The notes: generated by a model from the sequence alone, not told the origin. Positions 41,219 through 51,308 are shown, counted from the stretch's first letter. The stretch is DNA of 51,377 nucleotides from an uncultured Sphingobacteriaceae bacterium (GCA_946887045.1 CAMPKC010000029.1:1-51377); one strand, 5' to 3'. Numbers and translations: made by a program.

Positions 41219-43204
41219 ATGGAAGAAACCAAAGAGCAGCAAAGCTTACATCGCTTTCTTCAGTTCGCAATTTATCTTTCCGTGGTTTTCGAAATTTTTC
41301 TTTTTTTCTATGTCACTCAGCTGTTAATCCATCAGCCAAAGGACGACTTTGGCTTAATTCCCTTTGCCGTCCGACTAGCTAGGATTCCAATTTACAAGCA
41401 GTTAATTTATAGCAAGCTGTTTACCATTTTGCTTATTTGTCTTGTATCAATTGGCACCCTAAGTAAAAAGAAGAAGGATTTACATCCTAAAAATCAGATT
41501 GCATATCCCTTAGCCATTGGCTTATTAATACTATTCTCAGGAATCTGGTTTCAGGGACGCCAGAGCACCGGATTATGGATGGGAGCCAACTGGTATGATG
41601 GTGCTTATATTATAAGTTCCTTTTTGGGAGTAATACTGATTCATGTTGCCATGGATAATGTCAGTAAGATTATAAGCTCCAGACTGGGAAAAGATAAATG
41701 GAACGTAGAAGGAGAATCCTTCATGCAACCACTCAAACCTAGAGTGAGTCCGTACTCAGTTAACATCCCAATGTTGTTTTATTATAAAGGCAAGGTTCGC
41801 GAGGGTTGGATAAATCTTGACAATATATTCAGAGGGACGTTACTTATCGGAACTCCTGGTTCGGGCAAGTCATTTGGAGTGGTAAATCCTTTTATCAGAC
41901 AACTTCTGGCTAAAGAATTTACGCTTTGTGTATATGATTTTAAGTTCCCTGATCTGGGTCAGGTCGCCTATTACCATTTTCAACAGGCAAGAAAGCAAGG
42001 TAAATGCAAGGGATATAGTTTTCATGTATTAAACCTGAATGAAGTAGAAAAAAGCAGACGTATTAATCCCTGGAGAAAGGATTATATAACAACTCTTGCT
42101 GATGCTTCAGAGACGGCAGAAGGATTGGTGGAAGCATTAAAGAAAGGTGATAAGTCGGGCGGAAGTGATCAATTTTTTACCCAGTCGGCAGTTAACTTTC
42201 TGGCAGCTTGCATTTACTTTTTTAGCCGTCATGAAGACGGTAAATATTCTACTTTTCCACATGTACTCGCTTTTCTGAATTTATCTTATGAGGATATTTT
42301 CAGCACTCTTTTTTCGGAGCCGGAACTCAATTCCTTATTGTCGCCCTTTATGACCGCCTACCGGGCAAAAGCATTTGACCAGCTCGAAGGCCAGGTCGGA
42401 ACTCTAAAGATCTTTATCAGCAGGCTTGCTACAAAAGAAACCTTCTGGGTGTTTTCGGGTGATGATTTCAATTTAAAAATCAGTGATCCGAAGAATCCCG
42501 GAATATTGGTTCTGGCGAATGATCCGGGAACGCAAAATATTAATTCAGCTTGTTACTCCATCGTTTTGAACCGGATGACTCGCCTGATTAATTCAAAAGG
42601 AAACAAGCCTTGCGGATTAATTATTGATGAAGTTCCCACCTTGTTTATGCATCGTATTGAAAACCTAATTGCCACTGCAAGAAGTAATAAGGTTGCGGTA
42701 TTAATGGGTTTGCAGGAACTCCCTCAATTTAAGCAGCAGTATGGCAAAGAGACTGCAACTACTATTACCTCGGTCGTAGGAAATGTGCTCTCAGGTTCTG
42801 TCCGGAATAAAGAAACATTGGAGTGGCTCGAGCGGCTGTTTGGCAAGGTGAAGCAGGTAGGAGAGAGCCTGAGCATTGATCGTTCAAAGACTTCCTTATC
42901 TCTCAGTGAAAAGCTTGAGCCTCTCATACCCGCAGGAAAGATTGCTTCCCTAAAAGCAGGAGAGATCGTAGGGATGTTGGCAGGCGACGTAGTTAAAGAT
43001 TTTACAGGAAAATATGAAACATCAGCCATTAATTGCCGGGTAAATTTAGATCTGTCGGCTATTAAAAAAGAAGAGCAATCTTACCAGGCACTTCCAGTCT
43101 ACTATGATTTTGACGGGAATAAAGAAGAAGTTTTACGAAGGAATTTCCATAGAATAAACCATGAGGTGAACCTTTTGGTGGCAGAGTTTAGGGTTGGAAA
43201 TTAA
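41219..43204 (+). CDS. mobC: Type IV coupling protein (VirD4/TraG-like)
   Basis: 661 residues. Four N-terminal membrane segments up to about residue 150, then the coupling ATPase with Walker A 'LLIGTPGSGKSFGVVNPF' and Walker B 'GLIIDEVPTLFM', and 'GDDFNLKISDPKNPGILVLAND'. It docks the relaxase-DNA complex at the secretion channel. CTnDOT-type elements call this gene mobC. Confidence 0.92.
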   Translation: MEETKEQQSLHRFLQFAIYLSVVFEIFLFFYVTQLLIHQPKDDFGLIPFAVRLARIPIYKQLIYSKLFTILLICLVSIGTLSKKKKDLHPKNQIAYPLAIGLLILFSGIWFQGRQSTGLWMGANWYDGAYIISSFLGVILIHVAMDNVSKIISSRLGKDKWNVEGESFMQPLKPRVSPYSVNIPMLFYYKGKVREGWINLDNIFRGTLLIGTPGSGKSFGVVNPFIRQLLAKEFTLCVYDFKFPDLGQVAYYHFQQARKQGKCKGYSFHVLNLNEVEKSRRINPWRKDYITTLADASETAEGLVEALKKGDKSGGSDQFFTQSAVNFLAACIYFFSRHEDGKYSTFPHVLAFLNLSYEDIFSTLFSEPELNSLLSPFMTAYRAKAFDQLEGQVGTLKIFISRLATKETFWVFSGDDFNLKISDPKNPGILVLANDPGTQNINSACYSIVLNRMTRLINSKGNKPCGLIIDEVPTLFMHRIENLIATARSNKVAVLMGLQELPQFKQQYGKETATTITSVVGNVLSGSVRNKETLEWLERLFGKVKQVGESLSIDRSKTSLSLSEKLEPLIPAGKIASLKAGEIVGMLAGDVVKDFTGKYETSAINCRVNLDLSAIKKEEQSYQALPVYYDFDGNKEEVLRRNFHRINHEVNLLVAEFRVGN

Positions 43205-43303
43205 GATAACAGCTCCCCGGAAAGAGGACAATGAAAATCAATTCTTGTCCCAATCATTCACTTTATTAAAATGCAATTCATTTACTCTTTAAACTGATAT
43301 ATT

Positions 43304-44098
43304 ATGAAGAAACAAATTAATGAAACGGATTTACCCCTTGATGATCTGGGGAAGATCGGACTCTTTCTTAATGGGAAATTAAATTTAGAAAAGGAAAATG
43401 TAGATGCTTTGTTAGCTGGGCGGAGAACGGATTTAATAAGTCTTAGAAATTTAAAGACCGAGGGCTTTCAGATACAGCAGCTGGATGCCAAACTTTCTCT
43501 CTTTAGATCAGAGGATGGCAAGGTTTCTTTAAATGTTCACCCCATCTATAAAGAAGCCAGAAATCATGGCTTACTCACTGACCTCGAGGCTGAACAGCTA
43601 AAACTAGGAGAGAAGAGTGTGATAAGGAAATATCAAAATACTCCGGAAGGAACCAGGAAAGTACATATCATAGAATATGATGCAGAGACCCGGGAGTTTA
43701 TATCATATGATCCGGAATCAGTTCTAGCTCCTGATAAGGTAAATGGCGAATCCCTGACCCGAAGCCAGAAAGAGGGGTTTCGTAATGGCGAAATCATAGA
43801 GCTTTCTGATGGCACCAAGTTCCAGCACAGAGCTAGTGAACCACAAGGGATCAGATCTGACACTTCATCACTGATTATTTCTCTGCTATTGGATGGTGGT
43901 ATTTCATATTTGATGTTGAAGGGGCTCAGGAGTTTGTCAGGAAGGGAAGGAAGCCAGAAAGAAGAATTTAGCAAGGGATATAGAGAGGCTTATGCCGAAA
44001 TGGAGAAGAGTAATATTGCTTCAGATCTTTCTGAACAAAATAATAAGCATCCAAAGCTTCAGCAAAGTCGTGGATATGGCCATGTCGCTTCCAGGTAA
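43304..44098 (+). CDS. DUF4099/DUF3945-type ICE protein
   Basis: 264 residues. The N-terminal part, 'VDALLAGRRTDLISLRNLKTEGFQIQQLDAKLSLFRSEDGKV', matches DUF4099; the middle, 'EYDAETREFISYDPESVLAPDKVNGESLTRSQKEGFRNGEIIELSDGTKF', matches DUF3945. A short hydrophobic segment and a Ser/Gln-rich tail follow. Commonly found at the end of Bacteroidota ICE transfer regions with unknown role. Overlaps the next gene by one base. Confidence 0.75.
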   Translation: MKKQINETDLPLDDLGKIGLFLNGKLNLEKENVDALLAGRRTDLISLRNLKTEGFQIQQLDAKLSLFRSEDGKVSLNVHPIYKEARNHGLLTDLEAEQLKLGEKSVIRKYQNTPEGTRKVHIIEYDAETREFISYDPESVLAPDKVNGESLTRSQKEGFRNGEIIELSDGTKFQHRASEPQGIRSDTSSLIISLLLDGGISYLMLKGLRSLSGREGSQKEEFSKGYREAYAEMEKSNIASDLSEQNNKHPKLQQSRGYGHVASR

Positions 44099-44745
44099 TG
44101 TCGCATGCCTGTTATCTTGAAGAACTCGGGTTTAAGAATAAAGTACTTGACTTTTTTGAACCTTATTTTGTTATCAATTCATCTGATTGCGTAGGCTTTG
44201 AGTATTATGTCAATCTTAAACTTCAGGCGACTGAATATTGCAGTAAAGAAGGCACCCGGATTCCATCTACCAGTGGAATCTGGATTACTGGAAGCGACAG
44301 TCCACCTCTGGTTAGAAACTTGTATCTGTTTTCGTCGGCATTAGAAGCGCTATCTTTTTTTCATTTTTTTACAGATAAGCTTCGATATCCCGAGCAAATC
44401 GCAATTATCTCTTTAGGGATTTTGCCCTCTTTGGCCCAAGTCAACCAATTAAAAACGGTCTATAGAAATGCTAAGATCCATTTTGTATTTGAGGCTGCAC
44501 TTTTAGGAAGAGTATTTGATTGCAGACTTTTTCTTTGGATCAAAAATAAAGACGGCAAGTTTTCTTTTATCAAAGAAAGAAATGCCATTTCAATAGATTT
44601 TCGGTGTAAGACTTATCAGATTTCGGTGTCACAGCTTTCCTTATTTGCTTTTGAGAAGCGACTCGGTTTAAGATCAGGTATTCGTACGCATAAACCTCCT
44701 GTAAATTTTAACTCATTTTATGAACTCCTCCTGAGTTCTATTTAA
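44098..44745 (+). CDS. Hypothetical ICE protein, 215 residues
   Basis: No family recognised with confidence. Hydrophobic but soluble-looking, with 'GIWITGSDSPPLVRNLYLFSSALEALSFFHFF' and 'LIFVFEAALLGRVFDCRLFLWIKN'-like alternation, reminiscent of a Rossmann or Toprim-like fold, without a visible active site. Located between two typical ICE hypothetical genes. Confidence 0.5.
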   Translation: MSHACYLEELGFKNKVLDFFEPYFVINSSDCVGFEYYVNLKLQATEYCSKEGTRIPSTSGIWITGSDSPPLVRNLYLFSSALEALSFFHFFTDKLRYPEQIAIISLGILPSLAQVNQLKTVYRNAKIHFVFEAALLGRVFDCRLFLWIKNKDGKFSFIKERNAISIDFRCKTYQISVSQLSLFAFEKRLGLRSGIRTHKPPVNFNSFYELLLSSI

Positions 44746-44768
44746 TCAACCTTTTAATTTATTGTATT

Positions 44769-45626
44769 ATGAACGAAAAAAATCTGGATTACCTAAAAAA
44801 CAGCTTAAAGTATCTTGGCTTTGGAGATAAGCTTAACGATGTTTTAGAAAAAGCTATCAGGCAGGAATTGTCAAAGTTTACAATTACTCTAAATAACACC
44901 ATCAGTCCTCCGGGTATTGCCAAAGAAGATACGGTTGAACGTGATTTTATCCGTTATGATTTATCCTTCAGCAAAAGCAAGGAAAGTGACATGTATTTCT
45001 TGAATCAATACCAGGCGAAATTACTAAAACCGCATACTCCGGAGCGGGAGCAGGTTTTTACTTTAAATAATGGAAATTGGACTACGGCGAAGGAAGCATA
45101 CAATTTACTTTCGGGAAGATCTGTAAATAAGGATATACCGGGAAAGGATGCGGATGCAGAGAAAGTAAATGTTTGGGCTAAGCTTGATTTGCATGTGAAA
45201 GACGCTCGAGGTAACTATCCTTTTAAGAATTATTATCCTAACTACGGGTATGATCTAGAAAATGCATTGGCGAAATATCCTATAGTTGAGTTGAAGGATT
45301 CTGAGAAAAAAGATGCGCTAGTTAGTTCTTTGAATAAAGGAGATTTAGGTTCTGCGCAATTAATCCTGAATGGGAAAAAGACTGCTGTATTTATTGCCGC
45401 CAATCCTGAAATGAAGGGGATTGATATTTATGATAAAAAGCTGCATCCTGTGAGAGATTATCATGTTTGGCCGGAGCTGTCAAACAAAGAACAGTCTTCG
45501 GTAGAAACGAATGTAGGAAAGGCAGAAAGAGGAAACGCTAAAGGCAAAAAAGCATCTCCAGATGATTCGGCTAAGCCTTGGAAACAGGATCTGCCAGATA
45601 GTACAAATCGTTCAGTCAGGCGATAA
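44769..45626 (+). CDS. Conserved ICE hypothetical protein
   Basis: 285 residues. 'NLDYLKNSLKYLGFGDKLNDVLEKAIRQ' and 'DMYFLNQYQAKLL' are recalled from the last gene of similar ICEs of Bacteroidota. C-terminal about 40 residues basic and low-complexity. No known function. Followed by a terminator, so it probably closes the ICE operon. Confidence 0.6.
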   Translation: MNEKNLDYLKNSLKYLGFGDKLNDVLEKAIRQELSKFTITLNNTISPPGIAKEDTVERDFIRYDLSFSKSKESDMYFLNQYQAKLLKPHTPEREQVFTLNNGNWTTAKEAYNLLSGRSVNKDIPGKDADAEKVNVWAKLDLHVKDARGNYPFKNYYPNYGYDLENALAKYPIVELKDSEKKDALVSSLNKGDLGSAQLILNGKKTAVFIAANPEMKGIDIYDKKLHPVRDYHVWPELSNKEQSSVETNVGKAERGNAKGKKASPDDSAKPWKQDLPDSTNRSVRR

Positions 45627-45642
45627 GAAGCTAATATTTAAA

Positions 45643-45673
45643 GCGTGAATGCACAGATGCATTCGCGTTTTTT
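45643..45673 (+). terminator. Intrinsic terminator at ICE right end
   Basis: GCGTGAATGC and GCATTCGCG form a stem around ACAGAT with one bulged base, followed by six T, 17 bases after the last ICE gene. A plain rho-independent terminator. The ICE boundary probably lies soon after it. Confidence 0.7.
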
Positions 45674-45739
45674 GTTCGGCGTGTGAAATGTGAATTTTCT
45701 GATACCATAAAAAAGCCCTATCAAGTTCAACCGGGGAAG

Positions 45740-45779
45740 GTGGTCAGTTTACTCCGGAATATGTGGTCAGTTTGCTCTG
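45740..45779. mobile_element. IS21-family terminal repeats (second remnant)
   Basis: GTGGTCAGTTTACTCCGGAAT (45740-45760) and GTGGTCAGTTTGCTCTG (45763-45779), repeated with the same 23-bp period as at 18090-18134 but on the other strand. No istA or istB survives nearby. 45780-45969 is otherwise empty. Confidence 0.6.
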
Positions 45780-45969
45780 TTTTTTTCCACTAGTCAAACT
45801 CCCGTACTAAATTTAAAACACTTTAGGCGTAAATAGTTACGAGCTGGAAGGCAAAGCAAATTCAAGACAAATTTTGCAGATCCTCAGATTGCCTGCGATA
45901 TAATTTCTCTTTGTTTAGGAAATTCGAGGAGCATTTTCTTGTATCATTAAACGGATTTTAAGGTAATAA

Positions 45970-46009
45970 AAAAGGCTGCCGGTATCCCTTATCCCTCCGG
46001 CAGCCTTTT
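45970..46009. terminator. Strong bidirectional terminator
   Basis: Perfect 13-base arms AAAAGGCTGCCGG (45970-45982) and CCGGCAGCCTTTT (45997-46009) with A and T tracts on the outside, so it can stop transcription on both strands. It lies just past the end of the minus-strand secreted-protein remnant. Confidence 0.8.
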
Positions 46010-46028
46010 CGTTCAGTCAGGTAAGCCC

Positions 46029-46680
46029 TTATTTTTTCAAGATTTTAAAAGTTTTTACGTCATCACCAATGACTTTTTAGCAGATAGATGTCTGCTTTGA
46101 GATTCTCTACGTAGAATGAAACTGAACTTTCGCCTTTGATAGCTTGTTGCAACACTGTTTGCCCGATTGAATTCATAATCACTATTTGCCGTACATTTTT
46201 TGTATTAGGACCCAAATCAATTTGAAGTTGGTGCTGTACAGGATTTGGGTAAACAGCAATTGACGATTGAAAATCAACAGGCTGGTACAAAATAGGGCTA
46301 ACAATACTAACCGTTGCAGGGCGCTGCTACACAAACCTAACTTACAACCATGTTTAAAATGAGCAAGTGCCGCGTTTTTTGAGATGTTGATTAATTCTCC
46401 ATTGTGGCAAATGTTGACCTTATCAGCAATTTTGACATTAACCGTTTTGGGTTCACTCAAATTTGGTCCGTCACTTACCTTAACTTGCAGAGAATAAGAT
46501 GTGGTGCTGAAATCAATAGCTTCCGAATGAGCAAGAGTAATTAGTCCGGTAGCTGTATCAATAGCGAAGGCGGACATACCTGTTCCTCCTGTAATCGTCC
46601 AGTTCTGAATAGTGCTGAAGCCCGGCTATTATTTGTTTTATTAACAATAGTACTATATGTCCTATCACTTTCTCTAACTC
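46029..46680 (-). pseudogene. Broken T9SS-secreted cadherin-like protein
   Basis: From the upstream side, the minus strand gives a discoidin-type scrap 'VRESDRTYSTIVNKTNN' (about 46672-46625), then 'GFSTIQNWTITGG', a cadherin-like stretch ('IDTATGLITLAHSEAIDFSTTSYSLQVKVSDGPNLSEPKTV'), and 'KVNICHNGELINISKNAALAHFKHG'. After a frame change comes the T9SS signal 'IAVYPNPVQHQLQIDLG', and another change is needed to reach the usual 'DDVKTFKILKK' ending at 46029. At least two frameshifts and a chimeric start mark it as dead. Confidence 0.75.
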
Positions 46681-46716
46681 AGGTTTTTACTGACTTATAT
46701 ATTAGCACTTAATTTT

Positions 46717-48096
46717 TCAGGCTGAAAGTTTATGAACCCTACCAATTTTTAAGACTAGCCAAGCCAAGGGATGTAAAAACGCCATAATTATGAACCATTG
46801 TAAATAACCATTTCCTTGTACTAAGCTCAAAAGCGGGCTAAACATTGCATGAAGCCCTTGGTCTAAAAAGCCTGCGGAAGTTGAACTGTCTTTAGATACC
46901 ATAGCTGCAACCATCATATTCATGATAATACCTCCTATAGTACTTCCGGCTGCAACTACACTGAAAACAGTTCCTAAAGAATGTTTAGGAACTACATCTA
47001 CCACCAAAGAGCTAATATTAGTAAGCCAGGCCAAAGAAGCCAGAACGGCACAAAATGTTAAAACCATAGAAAGATTTAGATCGGTAACATTGGCAATGAA
47101 AGGAGATAATGGCATTATACATGCACAACCTAACATTACCCACATTCTACTATTTGGAGCTTTACCTCCTTTTTTAATGATATAACCAGAAATCAGTCCA
47201 CCTAATAAACTGCCAATCCCCGCCGCCGCATAAATGATCCATGTTATTTTTAACGATTCTTGGCTTAACCCTCTATCAGCGCTTAAATATTTTGGAAACC
47301 AAAATTGATAGAAATACCAAACAGGGTCAGTAATTAATCTTCCAATCAATAATAACCAAGTCCCTCTAAACATTAATACTGTTTTCCACGACCAAGCATT
47401 TTTAGCTGCCAAATCATCTGGATTTTCATCCGCCTCAGCAGCTTGAATCATATTCAATTCAGAAGAAGTAATAAGGGTGCTTTTTTCTGGTTTTGTATAA
47501 GTAATGCTCCACGGTATTAACCAAATTAATCCCGCTAAGCCCGTTAAAATAAATGCTAACTTCCAACCTGTGCCCTGGCCTAATATTTCCGTTACAACCG
47601 GCATGGTTTCCGCATAGGTATGGGTTGCTAATGGAATAACTAGATATGGAGCTAATGTTGCTCCAATTGTAGCACCCATGGTATACAAACCAATAGCAAT
47701 TCCCCTTTCTTTTGCTGGAAACCATTCAGAAACGGCCTTACTCGCTGCAGGCCAGACACCCGCTTCTCCTAAACCTAACATAAATCTATAAACTCCCAAG
47801 GAGGTTACTCCTTTTGCCGCCGCTGTAAACATATTTGCTAAAGACCACCAGGCTACAAAAAATAACATAGCTTTTCGTGTTCCAATTTTGTCTGCTATAC
47901 GACCTGAAATTAAGTAAGCGATAGTGTACGCAATTAAAAATATATTAATGACATTAGCGTAGTCATTGTCATTCATTTTTAAATCCACCTGTATTGTAGG
48001 TGCTAAAGCAGAAAGGGTTTGCCTATCTATATAATTTAGAACCGCTGCAAAAAACAGTAGCACAACTATCCACCATCTCAATCCTTTAATTTTCAT
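46717..48096 (-). CDS. MFS transporter, ACS/hexuronate-type
   Basis: 459 residues with 12 predicted membrane segments. 'NYIDRQTLSALAPTIQ', 'GRIADKIGTRKAM' and 'GEAGVWPAASKAVSEWFPAKERGIAIGLYTMGATIGATLAPYL' are typical of the anion:cation symporter (ExuT/GudP-like) branch, which imports hexuronates, glucarate or galactonate. The exact substrate is not readable. Near a discoidin-repeat protein, so it may belong to carbohydrate acid use. Probably chromosomal. Confidence 0.85.
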   Translation of the reverse strand: MKIKGLRWWIVVLLFFAAVLNYIDRQTLSALAPTIQVDLKMNDNDYANVINIFLIAYTIAYLISGRIADKIGTRKAMLFFVAWWSLANMFTAAAKGVTSLGVYRFMLGLGEAGVWPAASKAVSEWFPAKERGIAIGLYTMGATIGATLAPYLVIPLATHTYAETMPVVTEILGQGTGWKLAFILTGLAGLIWLIPWSITYTKPEKSTLITSSELNMIQAAEADENPDDLAAKNAWSWKTVLMFRGTWLLLIGRLITDPVWYFYQFWFPKYLSADRGLSQESLKITWIIYAAAGIGSLLGGLISGYIIKKGGKAPNSRMWVMLGCACIMPLSPFIANVTDLNLSMVLTFCAVLASLAWLTNISSLVVDVVPKHSLGTVFSVVAAGSTIGGIIMNMMVAAMVSKDSSTSAGFLDQGLHAMFSPLLSLVQGNGYLQWFIIMAFLHPLAWLVLKIGRVHKLSA

Positions 48097-48174
48097 TGTT
48101 TATCCTAATTTATTTTTACAATTATAATTTGATATAATTAATTCTATTTATTAGCATAATAGACCCTAAGTTAT

Positions 48175-48908
48175 CTATTCGCCATAAATACTAAATTCTC
48201 GGATACTTGTAGCTGTAACCGAAGGGTTTAGTGTACCAGTAATTGTCAACTTAACAAAGCGAGCCGTTACGTTTTTTATTAAATATGTTCCATTTACCAA
48301 TTGAGAAACGTTAAATTCTATTTGATTAACGCCAGATACAACAGGTTTATCCTGATAGTTTATAACTTTCCCGTTTAGGTCTAGGATCTGAAAACGAATA
48401 GACTCTTGATTCTCTGCGTTCAATGTTAAAGTGATTTTATCTTTCGTGGGGTTGGGATTGCTATACTAGTATTACTTGAAGACCACGTTCCGCCATTTAC
48501 GGTTGATCTAAAGGTGGTAGTACCTGATACCAATATTTCTTGGTTTCCGCTCAATGTTCCTGCATTTCCTATAGATTTACCATAAATACTAAATGCACCA
48601 TCACTTTCTCTAGCTTCAACTTTATATTGATAAATTCTATTGAGATAAGATGATACTTTTGAAGCTTGAATATTTTTATCTTCTCCCAGATCTATTTCAA
48701 TAAATTGTGGATATTCTCCCACACTAGTCCAAAAATCCAAATCACATTCATCAATACCATTTATAACATTCGTAGCAGGCTTACCGGACTCAGCTGTCGA
48801 GAAGGAGCTTATAATGCCAGTAATAGATAAGTTTGGCTCTAGATCAGTATCCTTTGCATAACTAAAAAAATATAGAACAGTTAATAAAATTATTAGTCTA
48901 ATTTTCAT
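48175..48908 (-). pseudogene. Rearranged discoidin/T9SS protein
   Basis: Starts at 48908 (MKIRLIILLTVLYFF) with a signal peptide and a discoidin-like domain ('PQFIEIDLGEDKNIQASKVSSYLNRIYQYKVEARES'), which jumps after 'SDGA' straight to 'FSIYGKS', losing the middle of the domain. An Ig-like stretch is then lost at a frameshift near 48455, after which the T9SS-like 'FQILDLNGKVINYQDKPVVSGVNQIEFNVSQLVNGTYLIK' is joined to another discoidin piece 'ARFVKLTITGT'. The copy is a shuffled derivative of the 49000-51087 gene. Confidence 0.8.
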
Positions 48909-48999
48909 TATTGTGTTTGATTTAAAAAAATGTAATTGATGACTATGCAATTCAATAACTTCTACAGCTCTTGTTTTTAACACACTTTTCTAAACTGCT

Positions 49000-51087
49000 T
49001 TAATTAAGTTTTATAAATTTTTTCACGTTATTTCCCCATTTAATTAGATATATTCCACTCGCTAGTTCTGAAACATTAAATTCTATCTGATTAATACCCG
49101 ACACAACGGCTTTGTTCTGAAAGTGTTTAACTTTTCCATAAAGATCAACTATCTGAAAACGGCCTAGCTCTTGCCTTGCAGAATTAAATGTCAATGTGAT
49201 TTTATCTTTTACAGGATTAGGATATAGTTTTGAAGTAATATCTTGAGAATCGACTTTTAAAACAGCTATCTGCTGAGTTCCGCTTAACGTCCCTGCATTT
49301 CCTAATGATTTACCGAAAATATAAAACTCCCGAATACTGGCGACAGTAGATGTAGTGGGTGTACCTGTAATGGTGAGTTTAACATATCGAGCTGTTTTAG
49401 ACCAAAAATCGTTGACATGAACTGTTGTATTATTTGTTTTATCTACAACAGTAGTGTACGTGCCATTACTTTCTCTAGCCTCTATTTTATACTTATAAAC
49501 CCGATTAGCATAAGATGAAACCCTTGATGCTGAAATATTTTTATCTGTACCTAGATCAACCTCTATATATTGTGGAAACCCGGTTAAGCTAGTCCATAAA
49601 TTAGTATCATTATCTAAACTATCAATAGCGTTAGTAGCTGGCCTAGTGGAAGGAGAACTAGTACTTGAAAATGAACTAATAGTGCCCTGAATTGCTAAGT
49701 TTGGATCTAATTCTACGTAAACTTTTCTGGTCGCAGTATCGCTTGTTGTCGTATAAGTGCCTTTAACAATATAACTAATAGTAGCCTCTCCCAATGCAAC
49801 TCCAGTAACCTTCCCGGTTGTAGCATTTACCGTTGCTATGCTCGGATGACTTGATGACCATGTCCCACCAGTTACGGTTGAGCTGAAAGTTGTAATTCCT
49901 CCCGGAAGGGAAATTTGCTGTGTTCCGCTTAATGTCCCTGCATTTCCTAAAGATTTACCAAAAATATAAAACTCCCGAATACTTGCAACCGTTGATGTAG
50001 TGGGAGTACCTGTAATTGTAAGTTTAACATATCTAGCTGTTGTAGACCAAAGATCAGTCATAGGATTTAAAGTATTATTTGTTTTATCAACCACTGTAGT
50101 ATATGTACCATTACTTTCTCTGGCTTCTATTTTATACTTATAAATCCGATTAGCGTAAGATGAAACCTTTGAAGCTGCTATATTCTTATCTGCCCCCAAA
50201 TCAACCTCTATAAATTGAGGAAATCCCATGGAGCTAGTCCAGAGGTTGTCATCAGCATTGATGTCGTCAATAACGTTGGTGGGAGGTCTGGTGGAGGGAG
50301 AGCTGGTACTTGAAAATGAGCTAATGGAACCGTTAATCGCTAAATTGGGTCCTAATGTAGAATCCGTTACCGTTACGGTTCTGGTTGCTGTCGCAGCTAA
50401 CCTTTCATTATTAGCTAAAATAGTATAGAATATTGTTGCACCACCTAAAGCAACACAAGTAACCTCCCCAGTTAAAGCATTCACTTTCGCAGTACTCGTA
50501 TCACTTGAAGACCATAATCCCCCACTAACAGTTGATTTAAAAAGAGTAGTAATAATAGTATCAGGTTTTGGCAAATTAACTTCCTGTACTCCACTAAGTA
50601 TTCCAGCACTTTCTAAGGATTTTCCATAAATACTAAACTCTCTAATACTTACCGCATTACCGGTATAAATGTGTGCACCTGTAATGGTTAGCTTAACAAA
50701 TCTGGCTTTTTTGGACCAAAAATCATTCACAAAAACCGCTGTGTTATTTGTTTTATCAACAACGGTACTATAAGTACCATTACTTTCTTTAGCTTCTATT
50801 TTATATTTATAAATTCTGTTAGCATAAGAAGACAGCTTTGAAGCTTGAATATATTTATCGGCGCCGAGGTCAATTTCTATAAATTGAGGAAATCCTGTTA
50901 AGCTGGTCCACAAATCAAGATCACAATAATCAATACCGTTTATGACATTATAAGCAGGTCTATCAGATTCTGCCGCTGAGAATGCACTTATAACACCATT
51001 AACAGATAGATTAGGCTGCAAATCTGGTTCTTGTGAATAAGCAAAAAAACAAAAGAAGGTTAATAATAGTGTTAGTCTAATTTTCAT
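49000..51087 (-). CDS. Secreted protein with three discoidin and Ig-like repeats, T9SS sorted
   Basis: About 695 residues from the ATG at 51087 (MKIRLTLLLTFFCFF), preferred over 51111 because it gives a clean signal peptide ending 'AYSQEPDLQ'. Three discoidin (F5/8 type C)-like domains, each with 'PQFIEVDLGADKNI...SSYANRIYKYKIEARESNGTY' and 'ARYVKLTITGTP', alternate with Ig-like Big_2 segments ('GKVTGVALGEATISY'). A T9SS type A signal closes it ('LYPNPVKDKITLTFNS' to 'KKFIKLN'). Cell-surface carbohydrate or matrix binding is likely. Confidence 0.88.
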   Translation of the reverse strand: MKIRLTLLLTFFCFFAYSQEPDLQPNLSVNGVISAFSAAESDRPAYNVINGIDYCDLDLWTSLTGFPQFIEIDLGADKYIQASKLSSYANRIYKYKIEAKESNGTYSTVVDKTNNTAVFVNDFWSKKARFVKLTITGAHIYTGNAVSIREFSIYGKSLESAGILSGVQEVNLPKPDTIITTLFKSTVSGGLWSSSDTSTAKVNALTGEVTCVALGGATIFYTILANNERLAATATRTVTVTDSTLGPNLAINGSISSFSSTSSPSTRPPTNVIDDINADDNLWTSSMGFPQFIEVDLGADKNIAASKVSSYANRIYKYKIEARESNGTYTTVVDKTNNTLNPMTDLWSTTARYVKLTITGTPTTSTVASIREFYIFGKSLGNAGTLSGTQQISLPGGITTFSSTVTGGTWSSSHPSIATVNATTGKVTGVALGEATISYIVKGTYTTTSDTATRKVYVELDPNLAIQGTISSFSSTSSPSTRPATNAIDSLDNDTNLWTSLTGFPQYIEVDLGTDKNISASRVSSYANRVYKYKIEARESNGTYTTVVDKTNNTTVHVNDFWSKTARYVKLTITGTPTTSTVASIREFYIFGKSLGNAGTLSGTQQIAVLKVDSQDITSKLYPNPVKDKITLTFNSARQELGRFQIVDLYGKVKHFQNKAVVSGINQIEFNVSELASGIYLIKWGNNVKKFIKLN
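49300..50980. repeat. Long near-identical DNA repeats in discoidin gene
   Basis: The DNA encoding the three discoidin/Ig units repeats with a period of about 610-680 bases; stretches such as the one beginning TCTATTTTATACTTATAAA (near 49483 and 50127) agree almost base for base. Similar repeats also extend into the pseudogenes at 48.2-48.9 and 46.6 kb. They are obvious substrates for recombination and for assembly error. Confidence 0.75.
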
Positions 51088-51277
51088 TACTTGGGTTATT
51101 TTTTGGTTCAATTGTAATTAATAGTAATGCAATTCAACCAGCTAAGCATAGTGAAATTATTTTTCCTATCTTATTTCTCACACTACAGCTAATAAAAAGG
51201 TTTATTCAGTATCTATATTATCTTTCAAGAGCAACTAAAATTTGACAAATAATTTGGTTTGGTCTAGTCTGGTTTAG

Positions 51278-51308
51278 CAAATGTAATTATTAAAATTTTT
51301 AATCCAAA
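51278..51308 (-). promoter_or_regulatory. Bacteroidota promoter for the discoidin gene
   Basis: On the minus strand TTTG (51308-51305) is followed by 19 bases and TACATTTG (51285-51278), matching the Bacteroidota -33/-7 consensus TTTG-N19-TAnnTTTG exactly. Transcription would start near 51270, leaving a leader of about 185 bases before the ATG at 51087. Confidence 0.7.
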
